64,000 nucleotides of DNA, from contig NZ_MINO01000006.1 in NCBI RefSeq assembly GCF_001757355.1, forward strand, positions 62,001 through 126,000, written 5' to 3'. This DNA is from Sphingobium phenoxybenzoativorans. Its GTDB lineage: Bacteria > Pseudomonadota > Alphaproteobacteria > Sphingomonadales > Sphingomonadaceae. Below the pieces are notes generated by a model. It made no database searches. It was not told where the DNA came from and saw only the letters and a list, made by a program, of their open reading frames with translations. Within the stretch, counting starts at the first letter, position 1; the number at the start of each line of letters is the position of its first letter. Made by a program: the position numbers and the translations under genes. Positions 26,871 through 36,290 of the stretch are shown piece after piece.

Positions 26871-28286
26871 ATGGCACGTGGCGCACGGATTTTCGCGGGA
26901 CAAAAGCTTCGGCAACTTCGGCTGGACCAGCGTATGGACCAGGCTGCCATGGCCGCGATGCTAGGCATTTCCGTATCCTATCTCAGCCAGCTAGAAAATG
27001 ACGACCGCCCCTTGACGGCAAAGGTGAAGGCGGCGCTTGCCGAGGCATTCCCCCTCGACTGGGCGGCTTTCGACCCGCGGGAGGAGGAACAGCTTCTGGG
27101 CGCCTTCACCTTCGCGCTTGCGCATCCGGAGGTATCGCGCGCGCCGCTGGAGCCGGAACGGATCGAGAAGCTGCACCTGCAATTCCCAGAGTTCGCCGCC
27201 CGCTATGTCGATCTGCATCGCGCCTACCGGCAGGCCAACGAGCGGCTGAACATGATCGAGGAAGCGATCGCCAATGACACGGCGACGCAAGCCCGCATGC
27301 CCTGGGAAGCGGTGCGCGACTGGTTTCATGACGCGGGCAATTACGTCCATTCGATCGATTGCCTTGCCGAAGACATGGCGGCCAAGCTGTGGGCGGGGGA
27401 CGAGCTGGACGAGGGCATGCTGGTTGAGGCGCTGGCGCGGCGGCACGGGCTGGAAACGCTGATCGCCGAAACGCCTGATTCCGCGCTCCGCACCTATGAG
27501 AGCGTGAGCAAGCGGCTGTTCATCAACGCCGCCCTTCCCACCGAAAGCCGCAAGTTCATGCTGGCGCACCAGTTGATGATGCTGGAGGGATCGGCCCTGA
27601 TCGCGGATGTCGCGCGGCAGGCGAACCTGCCGATCCTTGAAGCGGACCGGCTGCTGACCATTGGTCTTGCCAATTATGCCGCCGGAGCCTTGCTGATGCC
27701 CTATGCCCGGTTCCGGGAAAGCGCACGCGAATTGCGGCATGATATCGACAGACTGGCCCGCCGTTTCGGCGTGAGCTTCGAGCAGGCGTGCCACCGCCTC
27801 TCTACCCTGCAGCGGCCGGGCATGCGGGGCATTCCCTTCTTCTTCTGCCGTGTGGACATGGCGGGCAACATCACCAAACGGCACAGCGCCACCCGGCTGC
27901 AATTCGCGCGTTTCGGCGGCGCCTGCCCGCTGTGGAACGTGCATGAGACGGTCGCCATTCCCGACCGGATCAACGTGCAGCTCGGCGAGACGCCCGATGG
28001 CGTCCGCTATGTCTCCATGGCCAAGGGGCTGGTGAAGCCTTCCGGCAGCTATGCGCGATCACCGCGTCGCTATGCCGTTGTTCTTGGCTGTGAAGTCGAA
28101 CATGCGGGCAATTTCGTCTATGCCGATGGCCTGCGCCTGAACGACGAGGCGTCAGCGACGCCCATAGGCGTGACCTGCCGGCTATGCTCCCGGCATAGCT
28201 GTGATCAGCGCGCCTTTCCGCCCGCCGACCGGGCGATCCGCATCGACCCGGATAATCGCCAGATCGTTCCCTACCTCATTGATTAA
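26871..28286 (+). CDS. pccR: Short-chain fatty acyl-CoA regulator, PccR/RamB (ScfR) family
   Basis: 471 residues. An N-terminal XRE-type helix-turn-helix lies at about residues 10-60 (LDQRMDQAAMAAMLGISVSY, then LSQLENDDRP). A middle ImmA/IrrE-like domain follows in which the metalloprotease HExxH is degenerate (FMLAHQLMMLEG). The C-terminal DUF2083-type domain ends with a cysteine cluster CRLCSRHSCDQRAFPPADR. This is the architecture of ScfR regulators (RamB, MccR, PccR), which sense short-chain acyl-CoA. Adjacency to pccB identifies it as PccR-like, expected to raise pccB expression on propionate. The half-site cluster touching its own ATG suggests autoregulation. Confidence 0.9.
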   Translation: MARGARIFAGQKLRQLRLDQRMDQAAMAAMLGISVSYLSQLENDDRPLTAKVKAALAEAFPLDWAAFDPREEEQLLGAFTFALAHPEVSRAPLEPERIEKLHLQFPEFAARYVDLHRAYRQANERLNMIEEAIANDTATQARMPWEAVRDWFHDAGNYVHSIDCLAEDMAAKLWAGDELDEGMLVEALARRHGLETLIAETPDSALRTYESVSKRLFINAALPTESRKFMLAHQLMMLEGSALIADVARQANLPILEADRLLTIGLANYAAGALLMPYARFRESARELRHDIDRLARRFGVSFEQACHRLSTLQRPGMRGIPFFFCRVDMAGNITKRHSATRLQFARFGGACPLWNVHETVAIPDRINVQLGETPDGVRYVSMAKGLVKPSGSYARSPRRYAVVLGCEVEHAGNFVYADGLRLNDEASATPIGVTCRLCSRHSCDQRAFPPADRAIRIDPDNRQIVPYLID

Positions 28287-28377
28287 AACAATCCGGCCAT
28301 TTGCCGTTAATTAACTGGATTCACTCTCATAACGGGATGAATGCTCCGCCTGACGGCAGAATGAGAGTTTACGCCGA

Positions 28378-28854
28378 ATGCTTCGCCCGCGCGTCCTTGT
28401 GATCGACGACTCTCTCACCATCCGCGCCATGTTCGAGGAGTTGCTGCTCGCTGACCCCGAACTCAAGCTTGTAGGCCTCGCCGAGAGCGCGGAGGAAGCG
28501 TTGGCCATGATCGATCAGGTGACGCCCGACGTCATCGCCGTCGATCTTCACCTCCCGGGCCTCAACGGCCTGGATTTCCTGGACCGGATCAAGGATCACT
28601 GGCATCCCATGTCGGCGGTACTGGTCTCCTCCTCCGCCAAGCATAAATCGGACATTTGCAAGGAAGCGTTCGCAAGGGGTGCGGTCGCCTGTTTCGACAA
28701 GTCAAAGCTCATCGCCAACGGCGCAAAGCTTTGCCAACTGCTGAAAGACGCCGCCCAGGGGCATTTCAATCACGCCTCCTACCGCACCTGCGGCACCACC
28801 CTACCCACCAAGGCGGAGGCGGCGCAAGCCGCGCCGGACGCCGAAGCCGCCTGA
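28378..28854 (+). CDS. Stand-alone response-regulator receiver, CheB-N-terminus-like
   Basis: 158 residues, one CheY-like receiver domain with no output domain. The acidic pair is in VLVIDDSLTIRAM, the phosphorylated Asp in VIAVDLHLPGLNGLDFL, the Thr/Ser switch in VLVSSSAKH and the Lys in ACFDKSK. The wording around these (LPGLNGLDFLDRI, GAVACFDKS) is closer to the receiver of CheB methylesterases than to CheY. A 35-residue Ala-rich tail with no known domain follows. No cheA, cheR or other chemotaxis gene is near. Its stop is only four bases from the stop of the convergent gor gene. Confidence 0.88.
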   Translation: MLRPRVLVIDDSLTIRAMFEELLLADPELKLVGLAESAEEALAMIDQVTPDVIAVDLHLPGLNGLDFLDRIKDHWHPMSAVLVSSSAKHKSDICKEAFARGAVACFDKSKLIANGAKLCQLLKDAAQGHFNHASYRTCGTTLPTKAEAAQAAPDAEAA

Positions 28855-28858
28855 ATAC

Positions 28859-30205
28859 TTATTTCAGCAGCACCAGCTCCTCCGCCATGCTGGGGTGAAG
28901 CGCGACGGTATCGTCGAAATCCTGCTTGGTCAGCCCCGCCTTCACGGCGACCGCCGCCGCCTGCAGAATCTCCGGCGCGTCGGGACCGATCATATGCAGG
29001 CCGACTACTCGGTCAGTCGTCGCATCAACGATCATCTTGTAGAGCGCGCGCTCGTTGCGGTTGGCGAGGACATTCTTCATCGCCCGGAAGTCGGACGTGT
29101 AGACTTTGACCGTGCCCAGCTTGTTGCGCGCCTCAGTCTCCGTCATGCCGACGGCGGCAAGCGGCGGGTGGCTGAACACGGCTGAGGGTATGCAGCCATA
29201 GTCGACAGTGCGCGGATTGCCGCCGAACACGGTGTCCGCAAAGGCATGCCCCTCGCGGATGGCCACCGGGGTCAATTGCACCCGGTTGGTGACGTCGCCC
29301 ACCGCATAGATGCTTTCGACATTGGTTCGGTTATGGTCGTCCACCTTGATCGCGCCCTTGTCGTCAATCTCGACCCCTACATCCTCCAGGCCAAGATTGT
29401 CGCTCTTGGGCTTGCGGCCGGTGGCGAACAGCAGCAGATCGCACGCGATGGGATCGCCATCCTTGATGCGGATGCACATGGTGCCATCCTCATTCTTTTC
29501 GATCCGTTCCATCTGCGCATTGAAGCGGAAGTTGATCCCTTTCCCCATGCTGATCTGCAGCAGGCGGTCGCGGATTTGCGCGTCATAGCTGCGCAGCATC
29601 TGGTCCGACCGGTTGACGAGCGTCACATGCGCGCCAAATTCGTGGAAGATGCCAGCAAACTCATTGGCGATATAGCCGCCGCCAGCGATCACGACGCGCT
29701 TGGGGCATTCATCCAGATGAAACACCTCATTTGAGGTCACGCCATGCTCGGCGCCCTCTACCTCCGGCACCATCGGCCAGGCGCCGGTGGCGACGAGAAT
29801 ATATTTCGCGGTGACCGTCTTGCCACTGGCCAGTTTCACTTCATGCGGACCGGCGACTGTCGCCCGCTCCGGGATGATCTCGACCTTATGATTGCCCAGC
29901 GTCTGGGTATAGAGACCCTCCAGCCTGTCGACATCGGCCAGCACATTGTCGCGCAGCGTTTTCCAGTCGAAATCACAATCCGGCACATTCCAGCCGAAAC
30001 GGCGCGCATCTTTCAGATCCTCGGCGAAATGCGCGCCGAACACGAGCAGCTTCTTGGGCACGCAACCGCGAATGACGCAGGTGCCGCCGACGCGATATTC
30101 CTCTGCGATCGCAACCCTGGCCCCATGCGCGGAGGAGACGCGGGCGGCCCTTACCCCTCCCGATCCAGCGCCGATGACGAACAGGTCATAGTCATAATCG
30201 CTCAT
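28859..30205 (-). CDS. gor: Glutathione-disulfide reductase
   Basis: 448 residues from ATG 30205 (MSDYDYDLFVIGAGSGG); a TTG two codons upstream is possible but less likely. It reduces GSSG with NADPH via FAD. The redox disulfide is C43-x4-C48 in GGTCVIRGCVPKK, and the C-terminal His437-Glu442 (HPSMAEE) completes the active site. The second nucleotide-binding site (VVIAGGGYIANEFAGIFHEFG) with downstream VNRSDQMLRSYD has an Arg consistent with NADPH rather than NADH. That and the GGTCVIRGCVPKK wording separate it from the lipoyl dehydrogenase at 2057-3451. Confidence 0.95.
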   Translation of the reverse strand: MSDYDYDLFVIGAGSGGVRAARVSSAHGARVAIAEEYRVGGTCVIRGCVPKKLLVFGAHFAEDLKDARRFGWNVPDCDFDWKTLRDNVLADVDRLEGLYTQTLGNHKVEIIPERATVAGPHEVKLASGKTVTAKYILVATGAWPMVPEVEGAEHGVTSNEVFHLDECPKRVVIAGGGYIANEFAGIFHEFGAHVTLVNRSDQMLRSYDAQIRDRLLQISMGKGINFRFNAQMERIEKNEDGTMCIRIKDGDPIACDLLLFATGRKPKSDNLGLEDVGVEIDDKGAIKVDDHNRTNVESIYAVGDVTNRVQLTPVAIREGHAFADTVFGGNPRTVDYGCIPSAVFSHPPLAAVGMTETEARNKLGTVKVYTSDFRAMKNVLANRNERALYKMIVDATTDRVVGLHMIGPDAPEILQAAAVAVKAGLTKQDFDDTVALHPSMAEELVLLK

Positions 30206-30299
30206 GCACAATCTCCACTTGGCGCGGGATATGGCGTGGCTTGGTTCGCGTTACAAATGGGAAATCGCCTGAAGTGGCAAGGCGGGCCGGGAAATCCCG

Positions 30300-31313
30300 C
30301 TAGGTCTTCCGAAAGAGATAATAGCCGTCATCGCCGCCGCCCAGCATCCGCCGGCCAAGTTTGGCACCCAGCCGCGCAGCGGAGCTGGCAAAACCGCGCA
30401 TGCTGGTATGATCGACAGTTGTCACGCTTTCCCGTGCGCGGCCAATGATCTTCAGGCCATTGGCCTGCGCCAGCCACTGCATCGTGCGGCCGCTATAGGC
30501 GTTGAGATGCTCCAGCGGCTGGACCGCGGCAAAGGCGAAATCATCCCGCCGCCACGCCTTCCCCATCCGCGCTTTCTGAAACGGCGATATCCGCGTCAGA
30601 CCGCGCCGGGCCAGCAGACGGCGGATGCTCCCTCCACGGGGAACGGCCACTTTCATGATCCCGTCCGTGGCGGCGGCGAGACGGCGAAACGCCTCTCCAG
30701 GTTCGACCAGATGCTCGAACACCTGTTCGGTATGGACGATATCAAAGCGCTCGCCGCTCACCCCAGCGGCCTCGATCACGCCTTCGTCTATCATTTCCAC
30801 ACCGATGGATGCGGCCGCCCGCTTCTTGTCATCGCCCAGCTCGGTAGCCGCCACCTGCGCGCCCAGCGCCCGCGCCACTCGCGCCCAGCGGCCATATCCG
30901 AAGCCATAGTCCAGAAAGCGGATGTCGGAAGGATGCTTGTCCGTCGCCTTGAACAGCACCGACAACTCGCCTGCCACCTTGTGAAAATTGTCGAGCGTCA
31001 GCCGTTCACGCTCCAGTTCCGCAAGAAAGCGGGGCGCTATCATCTCGGAATAGATATGGGTCAGCAGCGCGTCGTTGGGCACGTGGCGTTGATAGACAAG
31101 CGCGCAGACGTCGCACTGGACCAGGCTATAGTCGGTGCCCTCCAGCCTGCCCCAGTCCACCCTGCCCTGCTGCTCGTCATATTGGCTGGCGATGAAGCTG
31201 CGCACCGGGTCGGCCGCCATTGGCGCCGTGTAGAAGGGATCACTCCCCCGCTGCCCGCAAACGGGGCATGTCTCGCGAATTTCGAAATGCTGTGCGTTGC
31301 GCTGTGCCTGCAT
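30300..31313 (-). CDS. Class I SAM-dependent methyltransferase with N-terminal zinc-ribbon
   Basis: 337 residues. Residues 1-75 carry a C-x2-C pair (CPVCGQRG) and a second one (CDVCALVYQRHVPN), a zinc-ribbon-like start seen in many sugar or natural-product C-methyltransferases. The Rossmann methyltransferase domain follows, with motif I FLDYGFGYGRWARVA, an acidic end of strand two (VAATELG) and motif IV FDIVHTEQVFEHLVEPG. The C-terminal third has EHLNAYSGRTMQWLAQANGL. The acceptor molecule is unknown and neighbours (gor, pgi) give no clue. Confidence 0.85.
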   Translation of the reverse strand: MQAQRNAQHFEIRETCPVCGQRGSDPFYTAPMAADPVRSFIASQYDEQQGRVDWGRLEGTDYSLVQCDVCALVYQRHVPNDALLTHIYSEMIAPRFLAELERERLTLDNFHKVAGELSVLFKATDKHPSDIRFLDYGFGYGRWARVARALGAQVAATELGDDKKRAAASIGVEMIDEGVIEAAGVSGERFDIVHTEQVFEHLVEPGEAFRRLAAATDGIMKVAVPRGGSIRRLLARRGLTRISPFQKARMGKAWRRDDFAFAAVQPLEHLNAYSGRTMQWLAQANGLKIIGRARESVTTVDHTSMRGFASSAARLGAKLGRRMLGGGDDGYYLFRKT

Positions 31314-31427
31314 GCCCGATCGATGCTGTTGCCGCCTGCCGACTGATAAGGCCGCAAATAGCAGAGCAACGCAAGCCGAACGCCATAGCGCGCGGCAGGC
31401 GTGCGATCAGCCGAGTCCGCCGATCGC

Positions 31428-32927
31428 TTAGCTCAGGGCGAGATCGATCAGGGCCATGGTCGAGGGGTCAAAACCGGTCGGACCATCCTTTTCGATCGAT
31501 TTGGCGATTTCCTTGCCCAGCTCCACGCCGAACTGGTCGAAAGGATTAATCTCCATCAGCATGGCGTTGGCGAAGGTGCGATGCTCGTAAAAGGCGATCA
31601 GAGCGCCCAGCGCCTCCGGCGTCACATCGTCGAGCAGGATCGTCGTCGATGGGCGATTGCCCGGATAGGCGCGCGCCGGATCACCGGCATTCTCCTTGCC
31701 CCGCATCAGTGCAGCGCCCTGAGCAAAGCAGTTGACGAGCAGCGTCCGGTGATGGGCCGGGTCAAGGCTGTGTCCCGGCTCCTTCGACGCAATGAACTCG
31801 ACGGGCACGACATGCGTGCCCTGATGCAGCAACTGGAACACCGCATGCTGCGCATCCGTGCCTACGCCGCCCCAGGTGATGGCGGAGGTCGGGCCATCGA
31901 CGGGCGAGCCATCCGCCTTCACGCTCTTGCCATTGCTCTCCATCTCAAGTTGTTGAAGGTAAGAGGGAAGGAGCTTCAGCCGCTCATCATAGGCAAAGAC
32001 AGCGCGGGTCTGGCATTTCAGGATGCGGGCGTAGAACTGATCCACGAACGCAGCGATCAGCGGCGCATTTTCGCGCGGCGCGGCAAGCCGGAAATGGCGG
32101 TCCATCGCCGCCGCCCCTTCCAGCAGGCTTTCAAACGCCCCCCAACCAAGCGCAAGCGCCGCCGGGAAGCCGATCGACGACCAGAGCGAATAGCGCCCGC
32201 CGACGGACTCGTTGAACGGCAGGATGCGTGTTTCGTCCACGCCCCATTCCATGGCCTTGTCCGGCGATGCCGTCAGCGCGATCACCCGGCCATAGGGATC
32301 GTCGACGCCCGCCTCCTGCATCCAGGCAATGGCGCTGGCGGCGTTCAGCATGGTTTCGGTGGTGGTGAAGGTCTTGGAAGCGACCGCCAGGATCGTCGCA
32401 TGCGGATCAAACCGCGCCATCGCCTTTTCCAGCGCCACGCCATCGACATTGGACACGATGGCGACGTCATACCGCCCGGCTTCATCGCTCAGCGCATCGA
32501 CAATCACGTCCGGCCCAAGCGCAGACCCGCCAATGCCGACATGCAGAATATGCCGCACGGCGCCCAGGCCATCGGCCTCTATAACGTCGATCAGGCCGCG
32601 CATCCGGCCGTGCAGCGCCTTGGCCTGCGCGACGCTTTCTGCATTGCCCTCGCCGCGCTCTGCCGGATGCTCGGCGGCGCGGCCTTCCGTATTGTTGATC
32701 TTCTCGCCGTTGAACAGGGCGTCCCGGCGGCCGGCGAAATCCACTTCCTCGGCCAATCCGACAAAGGCGTCGATCAGCCCATCCGTCAGATGTGTCTTGG
32801 ACCAGTCGAACCGCAGCGGCCCGTGGGTCAGCGTCAGCTTGGACAACCTGCCGGGATCGGACTCGAATATGGTCTTGAGTTCGGGAACTGGCTGGTTCGA
32901 AATGGCTGTCCAGGCTTGGCTCGGCAT
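31428..32927 (-). CDS. pgi: Glucose-6-phosphate isomerase
   Basis: 499 residues. It interconverts glucose 6-phosphate and fructose 6-phosphate. Visible signatures are HVGIGGSALGPDVIVDAL (phosphate-binding loop), VASKTFTTTETMLNA, the catalytic Glu region PFNESVGGRYSLWSSIGFPA, the His-containing GGVGTDAQHAVFQLLHQGTH and the C-terminal FDQFGVELGK. It is slightly shorter than the 549-residue E. coli enzyme but complete. Transcribed alone, divergent from lepB across about 140 bp. Confidence 0.96.
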   Translation of the reverse strand: MPSQAWTAISNQPVPELKTIFESDPGRLSKLTLTHGPLRFDWSKTHLTDGLIDAFVGLAEEVDFAGRRDALFNGEKINNTEGRAAEHPAERGEGNAESVAQAKALHGRMRGLIDVIEADGLGAVRHILHVGIGGSALGPDVIVDALSDEAGRYDVAIVSNVDGVALEKAMARFDPHATILAVASKTFTTTETMLNAASAIAWMQEAGVDDPYGRVIALTASPDKAMEWGVDETRILPFNESVGGRYSLWSSIGFPAALALGWGAFESLLEGAAAMDRHFRLAAPRENAPLIAAFVDQFYARILKCQTRAVFAYDERLKLLPSYLQQLEMESNGKSVKADGSPVDGPTSAITWGGVGTDAQHAVFQLLHQGTHVVPVEFIASKEPGHSLDPAHHRTLLVNCFAQGAALMRGKENAGDPARAYPGNRPSTTILLDDVTPEALGALIAFYEHRTFANAMLMEINPFDQFGVELGKEIAKSIEKDGPTGFDPSTMALIDLALS

Positions 32928-33067
32928 AGGGTCGGATGCTCCTGACGATGGGCGATTCCCGGCCTTCTTAGCGGAAGGAAAGCGCGGAAACTATGCGGGT
33001 CCCTTGACCATTACGCCGCGACCTTACAAATGCGCGACAAATGGCGGAAAAGGATGTACGGGGCGCA

Positions 33068-33889
33068 ATGGCCAAACAATCCGAAACGCGGGACTTCCTC
33101 TGGTTTCTCGCAAAGCTCGCACTGTTCGTGTTTATCCTGCGCAGCTTCATAGTCTCCCCCTTCAATATCCCTTCGGAATCGATGCAGCCGCGGCTGTTGA
33201 TCGGCGACTATCTGCTCGTTGCGAAATGGCCCTATGGCTATTCGCGCTACAGCCTGCCCTTCTCCGTGCCGCTAATCCCTGGGCGAGTGCTGGCGTCGCG
33301 GCCCGAACGCGGCGACGTCGTGGTGTTCAAGGCCCCGCCGACTGTGAAGCAGGACTATATAAAGCGCGTCATCGGCCTGCCGGGCGATCTGATATCGATA
33401 CAGAATGGCACGGTCATCCTGAACGGCCAGGCGATTCCGAAGCAGAAGATCGCCGATCTTGTTATCCCCGCCTCCCAGAACATGATCGACGCGGCGGAGA
33501 AGGAAGGCAATCGCTCCCCCTGCTATCGCCCGGAATTTGAGGAGGCAGTGGCCGGGGGCATGAATTGCCGCTACCCACAATATCGCGAAACGCTGCCCAA
33601 TGGCAAAAGCTACAATGTCCTCGATCTGGTGCAGGACGGCCCGGCCGACAATCGCGATACCGTCGTGGTACCCGAAGGCCATCTGTTCCTGATGGGCGAC
33701 AACCGCGACCGCAGCGCCGACAGCCGTTTCCCGGCCGAGGAAGGCGGCGGCATTGGCCTCGTGCCGGAGGAAAATCTGGTCGGCCGCGCACTGGTGTCGG
33801 TATTCTCGACGGACGGCAGCGCCAACTGGCTGCTCCCCTGGACCTGGTTCACGGCCGCCCGCTGGGACCGCATCGGGGAAGGCTTTTGA
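33068..33889 (+). CDS. lepB: Signal peptidase I
   Basis: 273 residues from ATG 33068, which has GGGG about six bases upstream; an earlier in-frame ATG at 33041 would add nine residues and cannot be excluded. It cleaves signal peptides from exported proteins. A single N-terminal membrane anchor (about 11-30) precedes the catalytic Ser38 (PSESMQP) and the general-base Lys99 (YIKRVIGLPGD); the later box MGDNRDRSADSR is the S26 family box E. First gene of the lepB-rnc-era set. Confidence 0.95.
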   Translation: MAKQSETRDFLWFLAKLALFVFILRSFIVSPFNIPSESMQPRLLIGDYLLVAKWPYGYSRYSLPFSVPLIPGRVLASRPERGDVVVFKAPPTVKQDYIKRVIGLPGDLISIQNGTVILNGQAIPKQKIADLVIPASQNMIDAAEKEGNRSPCYRPEFEEAVAGGMNCRYPQYRETLPNGKSYNVLDLVQDGPADNRDTVVVPEGHLFLMGDNRDRSADSRFPAEEGGGIGLVPEENLVGRALVSVFSTDGSANWLLPWTWFTAARWDRIGEGF

Positions 33890-33900
33890 GCCGATCCGGC

Positions 33901-34554
33901 ATGGGCGCGTGGATTGAGGAGCTGATCGGGCGCGCGCCGGGGAAACCCGCGCTGTTCACCCAGGCGCTCACGCATGGCAGCGCAGGCGGCAGCGATTATC
34001 AGCGGCTGGAGTTTCTGGGCGACCGCGTGCTCGGCATCGTCATGGCGGAATGGCTTTTCACCCTGTTCCCGACGGAGCCCGAAGGGTCGCTGTCGCGCCG
34101 GTTCAACGCCCTGGTCTCCGGCGAAACCTGCGCAGAGGTCGCCCGCTCGATCAGCGTGCAGCCACATCTGGTGCTCGGCAAGCAGGCGCGCGACGATGGC
34201 GCGGCGGACAGCGACAATGTGCTGGGAGACGTCATGGAGGCGATCATCGGCGCACTGTTCCTGGATGGCGGGATCGATGAAGCGCGGACGCTGGTGAAGC
34301 GCCTGTGGAGCGACCGGGTGCATACCCAGAACAGCGCGCCCAAACATCCCAAGTCCGCGCTGCAGGAGTGGGCGGCCGCCAATCGCCGCAAGCCGCCCGA
34401 ATATGTTATGACCGGCAAATCCGGCCCCCATCACGCCCTGCGCTTCACCGTCACGGTGTCGATCAAGGGCGCGGGCGACGCATCGGCCGAGGGCGGGTCA
34501 AAGCAGGAGGCGGAAACCGCCGCCGCCAAGGCTCTTTTGGAGAAACTGTCATGA
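33901..34554 (+). CDS. rnc: Ribonuclease III
   Basis: 217 residues from ATG 33901; an in-frame TTG at 33886 overlapping the lepB stop (TTGA) would add five residues and is a fair alternative. It cleaves double-stranded RNA in rRNA and mRNA processing. The catalytic signature is RLEFLGDRVLG with Glu37 and Asp41, with the second metal pair Asp110 and Glu113 in LGDVMEAIIGALF. The C-terminal dsRNA-binding domain is HPKSALQEWAAANRRKPPEY through SKQEAETAAAKALLEKL. It overlaps era by four bases (ATGA). Confidence 0.95.
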   Translation: MGAWIEELIGRAPGKPALFTQALTHGSAGGSDYQRLEFLGDRVLGIVMAEWLFTLFPTEPEGSLSRRFNALVSGETCAEVARSISVQPHLVLGKQARDDGAADSDNVLGDVMEAIIGALFLDGGIDEARTLVKRLWSDRVHTQNSAPKHPKSALQEWAAANRRKPPEYVMTGKSGPHHALRFTVTVSIKGAGDASAEGGSKQEAETAAAKALLEKLS

Positions 34555-35444
34555 GCCAGAGCTGCGGCATCGTTGCCGTTGTCGGCGCGCCCAATGCGGG
34601 CAAATCCACCCTGGTCAATGCGCTGGTGGGGCAGAAGGTCGCGATCACCAGCCCAAAGGCGCAGACGACCCGCACCCGCGTCATGGGCGTCGCGATGGAG
34701 GGTGAGGCGCAGATCGTTCTGGTCGACACGCCCGGCATATTCGAACCCAAGCGCCGGCTGGATCGCGCGATGGTGCAGGCGGCCTGGGGCGGTGCGCAGA
34801 ATGCCGACCTGATCGCGCTTGTGATCGACGGCAAGGCCGGGCTGGGTGAGAAGCTGGCGCGCGCGGTCGAGGGTCTGCAGGAGCGCAAGGAACGCAAATG
34901 GCTGATCATCAACAAGGTCGATATCGCCATCAAGGAAAAGCTGCTCGTCCATGCCGAACGGCTGAACGGCTCCGTCGGTTTTGAGGAGATATTCTTCGTC
35001 AGCGCCGCGACGGGCGACGGCCTGCCCGAACTCAAGTCCGCGCTGGCCAAAGCGATGCCGGAGGGGCCATGGCATTTCCCGGAGGATCAGGTATCGGACG
35101 CGACCGACCGCATGCTGGCCGCGGAAATCACGCGCGAACAGCTCTACCACCAGCTTCACGCCGAACTGCCCTATGCGGCGGCGGTCGAGACGGAGAAATA
35201 TTCCGAGCGGCCGGACGGGTCGGTGGAGATCCACCAGCAGATCCTGATCGGCCGGACCAGTCAGCGCGCGATCGTGCTGGGCAAGGGCGGCGCGCGCCTG
35301 AAGGAAATCGGGTCGAAGGCGCGGGCGGAACTGGCGGCGCTGCTGGGCGTGTCTGTCCACCTCTACCTGCATGTGAAGGTGAAGGCGGACTGGGAGGATG
35401 ACCGGGGCGTGTACCGCGACATCGGTCTCGACTGGGTGGAATAA
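34551..35444 (+). CDS. era: GTPase Era
   Basis: 297 residues from ATG 34551, inside the rnc stop. This GTPase binds 16S rRNA and helps 30S maturation. The G-motifs are GAPNAGKS (G1, residues 12-19), TTRTR (G2), DTPG (G3), NKVD (G4) and SAATGDG (G5). The C-terminal KH domain shows IVLGKGGARLKEIGSKAR, where GxxG binds RNA. The order lepB-rnc-era is the common bacterial arrangement. Confidence 0.97.
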   Translation: MSQSCGIVAVVGAPNAGKSTLVNALVGQKVAITSPKAQTTRTRVMGVAMEGEAQIVLVDTPGIFEPKRRLDRAMVQAAWGGAQNADLIALVIDGKAGLGEKLARAVEGLQERKERKWLIINKVDIAIKEKLLVHAERLNGSVGFEEIFFVSAATGDGLPELKSALAKAMPEGPWHFPEDQVSDATDRMLAAEITREQLYHQLHAELPYAAAVETEKYSERPDGSVEIHQQILIGRTSQRAIVLGKGGARLKEIGSKARAELAALLGVSVHLYLHVKVKADWEDDRGVYRDIGLDWVE

Positions 35445-35495
35445 AGCCCCCAGAATCCCTTTGAATAACGCCGCGCGGACGCTAAGCGGAATGCC

Positions 35496-36080
35496 ATGAT
35501 CCTCGTCATCGACAATTATGACAGCTTTACCTGGAATCTGGTCCATTATCTGATGGAGCTTGGCGCGCAGGTTGAGGTCGTCCGCAACGACGCCATGTCG
35601 GCGGGGCAGGCCCTGTCATCCGGCGCGCAGGCCTTTCTGCTTTCGCCCGGTCCCTGCACGCCCAATGAAGCGGGCATCAGCCTTGATATGGTTGCCGCCT
35701 GCGCGGAAACCGGCAAGCCGCTGCTGGGCGTGTGCCTGGGCCATCAGGCGATCGGCCAGCATTTCGGCGGCAAGGTGGTGCGCGGCGGACTGATGCACGG
35801 CAAGACTTCGCCGGTTCGGCATGACGGCACGGGCATGTTCGAAGGGTTGCCCTCCCCCTTCACCGCCACTCGCTATCACTCGCTGATTGTCGAGGACATT
35901 CCGGACTGCCTGGCGGTCAACGCCACGGCGGAGGATGGATCGGTCATGGCTTTCCGGCACAAGACGCTGCCGATCCACAGCGTGCAATTCCACCCGGAAA
36001 GCATCGCGACGGAACATGGCCACGCCATGCTGGCCAATTTCATGGCGATCGCAGGCATGCGGGTGAAGGAGCGGGCCTGA
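35496..36080 (+). CDS. trpG: Anthranilate synthase component II (glutamine amidotransferase)
   Basis: 194 residues, a class I glutamine amidotransferase. The triad is Cys80 ([10 protein letters not shown]), His166 and Glu168 (VQFHPESI). It supplies ammonia to TrpE for anthranilate synthesis and in many bacteria also serves PabB as PabA. trpE is not next to it: the preceding gene is era, 51 bp upstream, so a separate promoter is needed. It is followed at 210 bp by trpD. Confidence 0.94.
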   Translation: MILVIDNYDSFTWNLVHYLMELGAQVEVVRNDAMSAGQALSSGAQAFLLSPGPCTPNEAGISLDMVAACAETGKPLLGVCLGHQAIGQHFGGKVVRGGLMHGKTSPVRHDGTGMFEGLPSPFTATRYHSLIVEDIPDCLAVNATAEDGSVMAFRHKTLPIHSVQFHPESIATEHGHAMLANFMAIAGMRVKERA

Positions 36081-36119
36081 TTAGCTCGAATCCTCTGTTC
36101 CGTAAAAATTGAACGACCC

Positions 36120-36184
36120 CCGTTCGTTTCGAGCGCAGTCGAGAAACCAGCGCGATGCTTCTCGACTGCGCTCGAAGCGAACGG
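36120..36184. repeat. Intergenic inverted repeat, CCGTTCGTTTCGAGCGCAGTC type
   Basis: Arms of about 26 bases with one mismatch (left CCGTTCGTTTCGAGCGCAGT, right CTGCGCTCGAAGCGAACGG) and a spacer of about 10 bases. It sits in the 210-bp gap between trpG and trpD; I see no coding sequence in the rest of that gap. Confidence 0.8.
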
Positions 36185-36290
36185 ATGTTGTGGCTCCGCC
36201 CACTCAAGACAGGGCCGATGCACAACAGGTGCATGATCCTCTGCTGACCTCTCTCGACTCTCCCTGCCTCCGCCCGCTAAGGCACGCGCC

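Noticed and set aside
24659..27001. 780-codon open frame on the plus strand across mce, pccB and the operator region
   Set aside because: It runs across two real genes and the regulatory gap, overlaps pccR out of frame, and has no recognisable domain.
35445..35495. Tryptophan attenuator leader before trpG
   Set aside because: The 51-bp gap has no leader peptide with consecutive Trp codons and no alternating hairpins.
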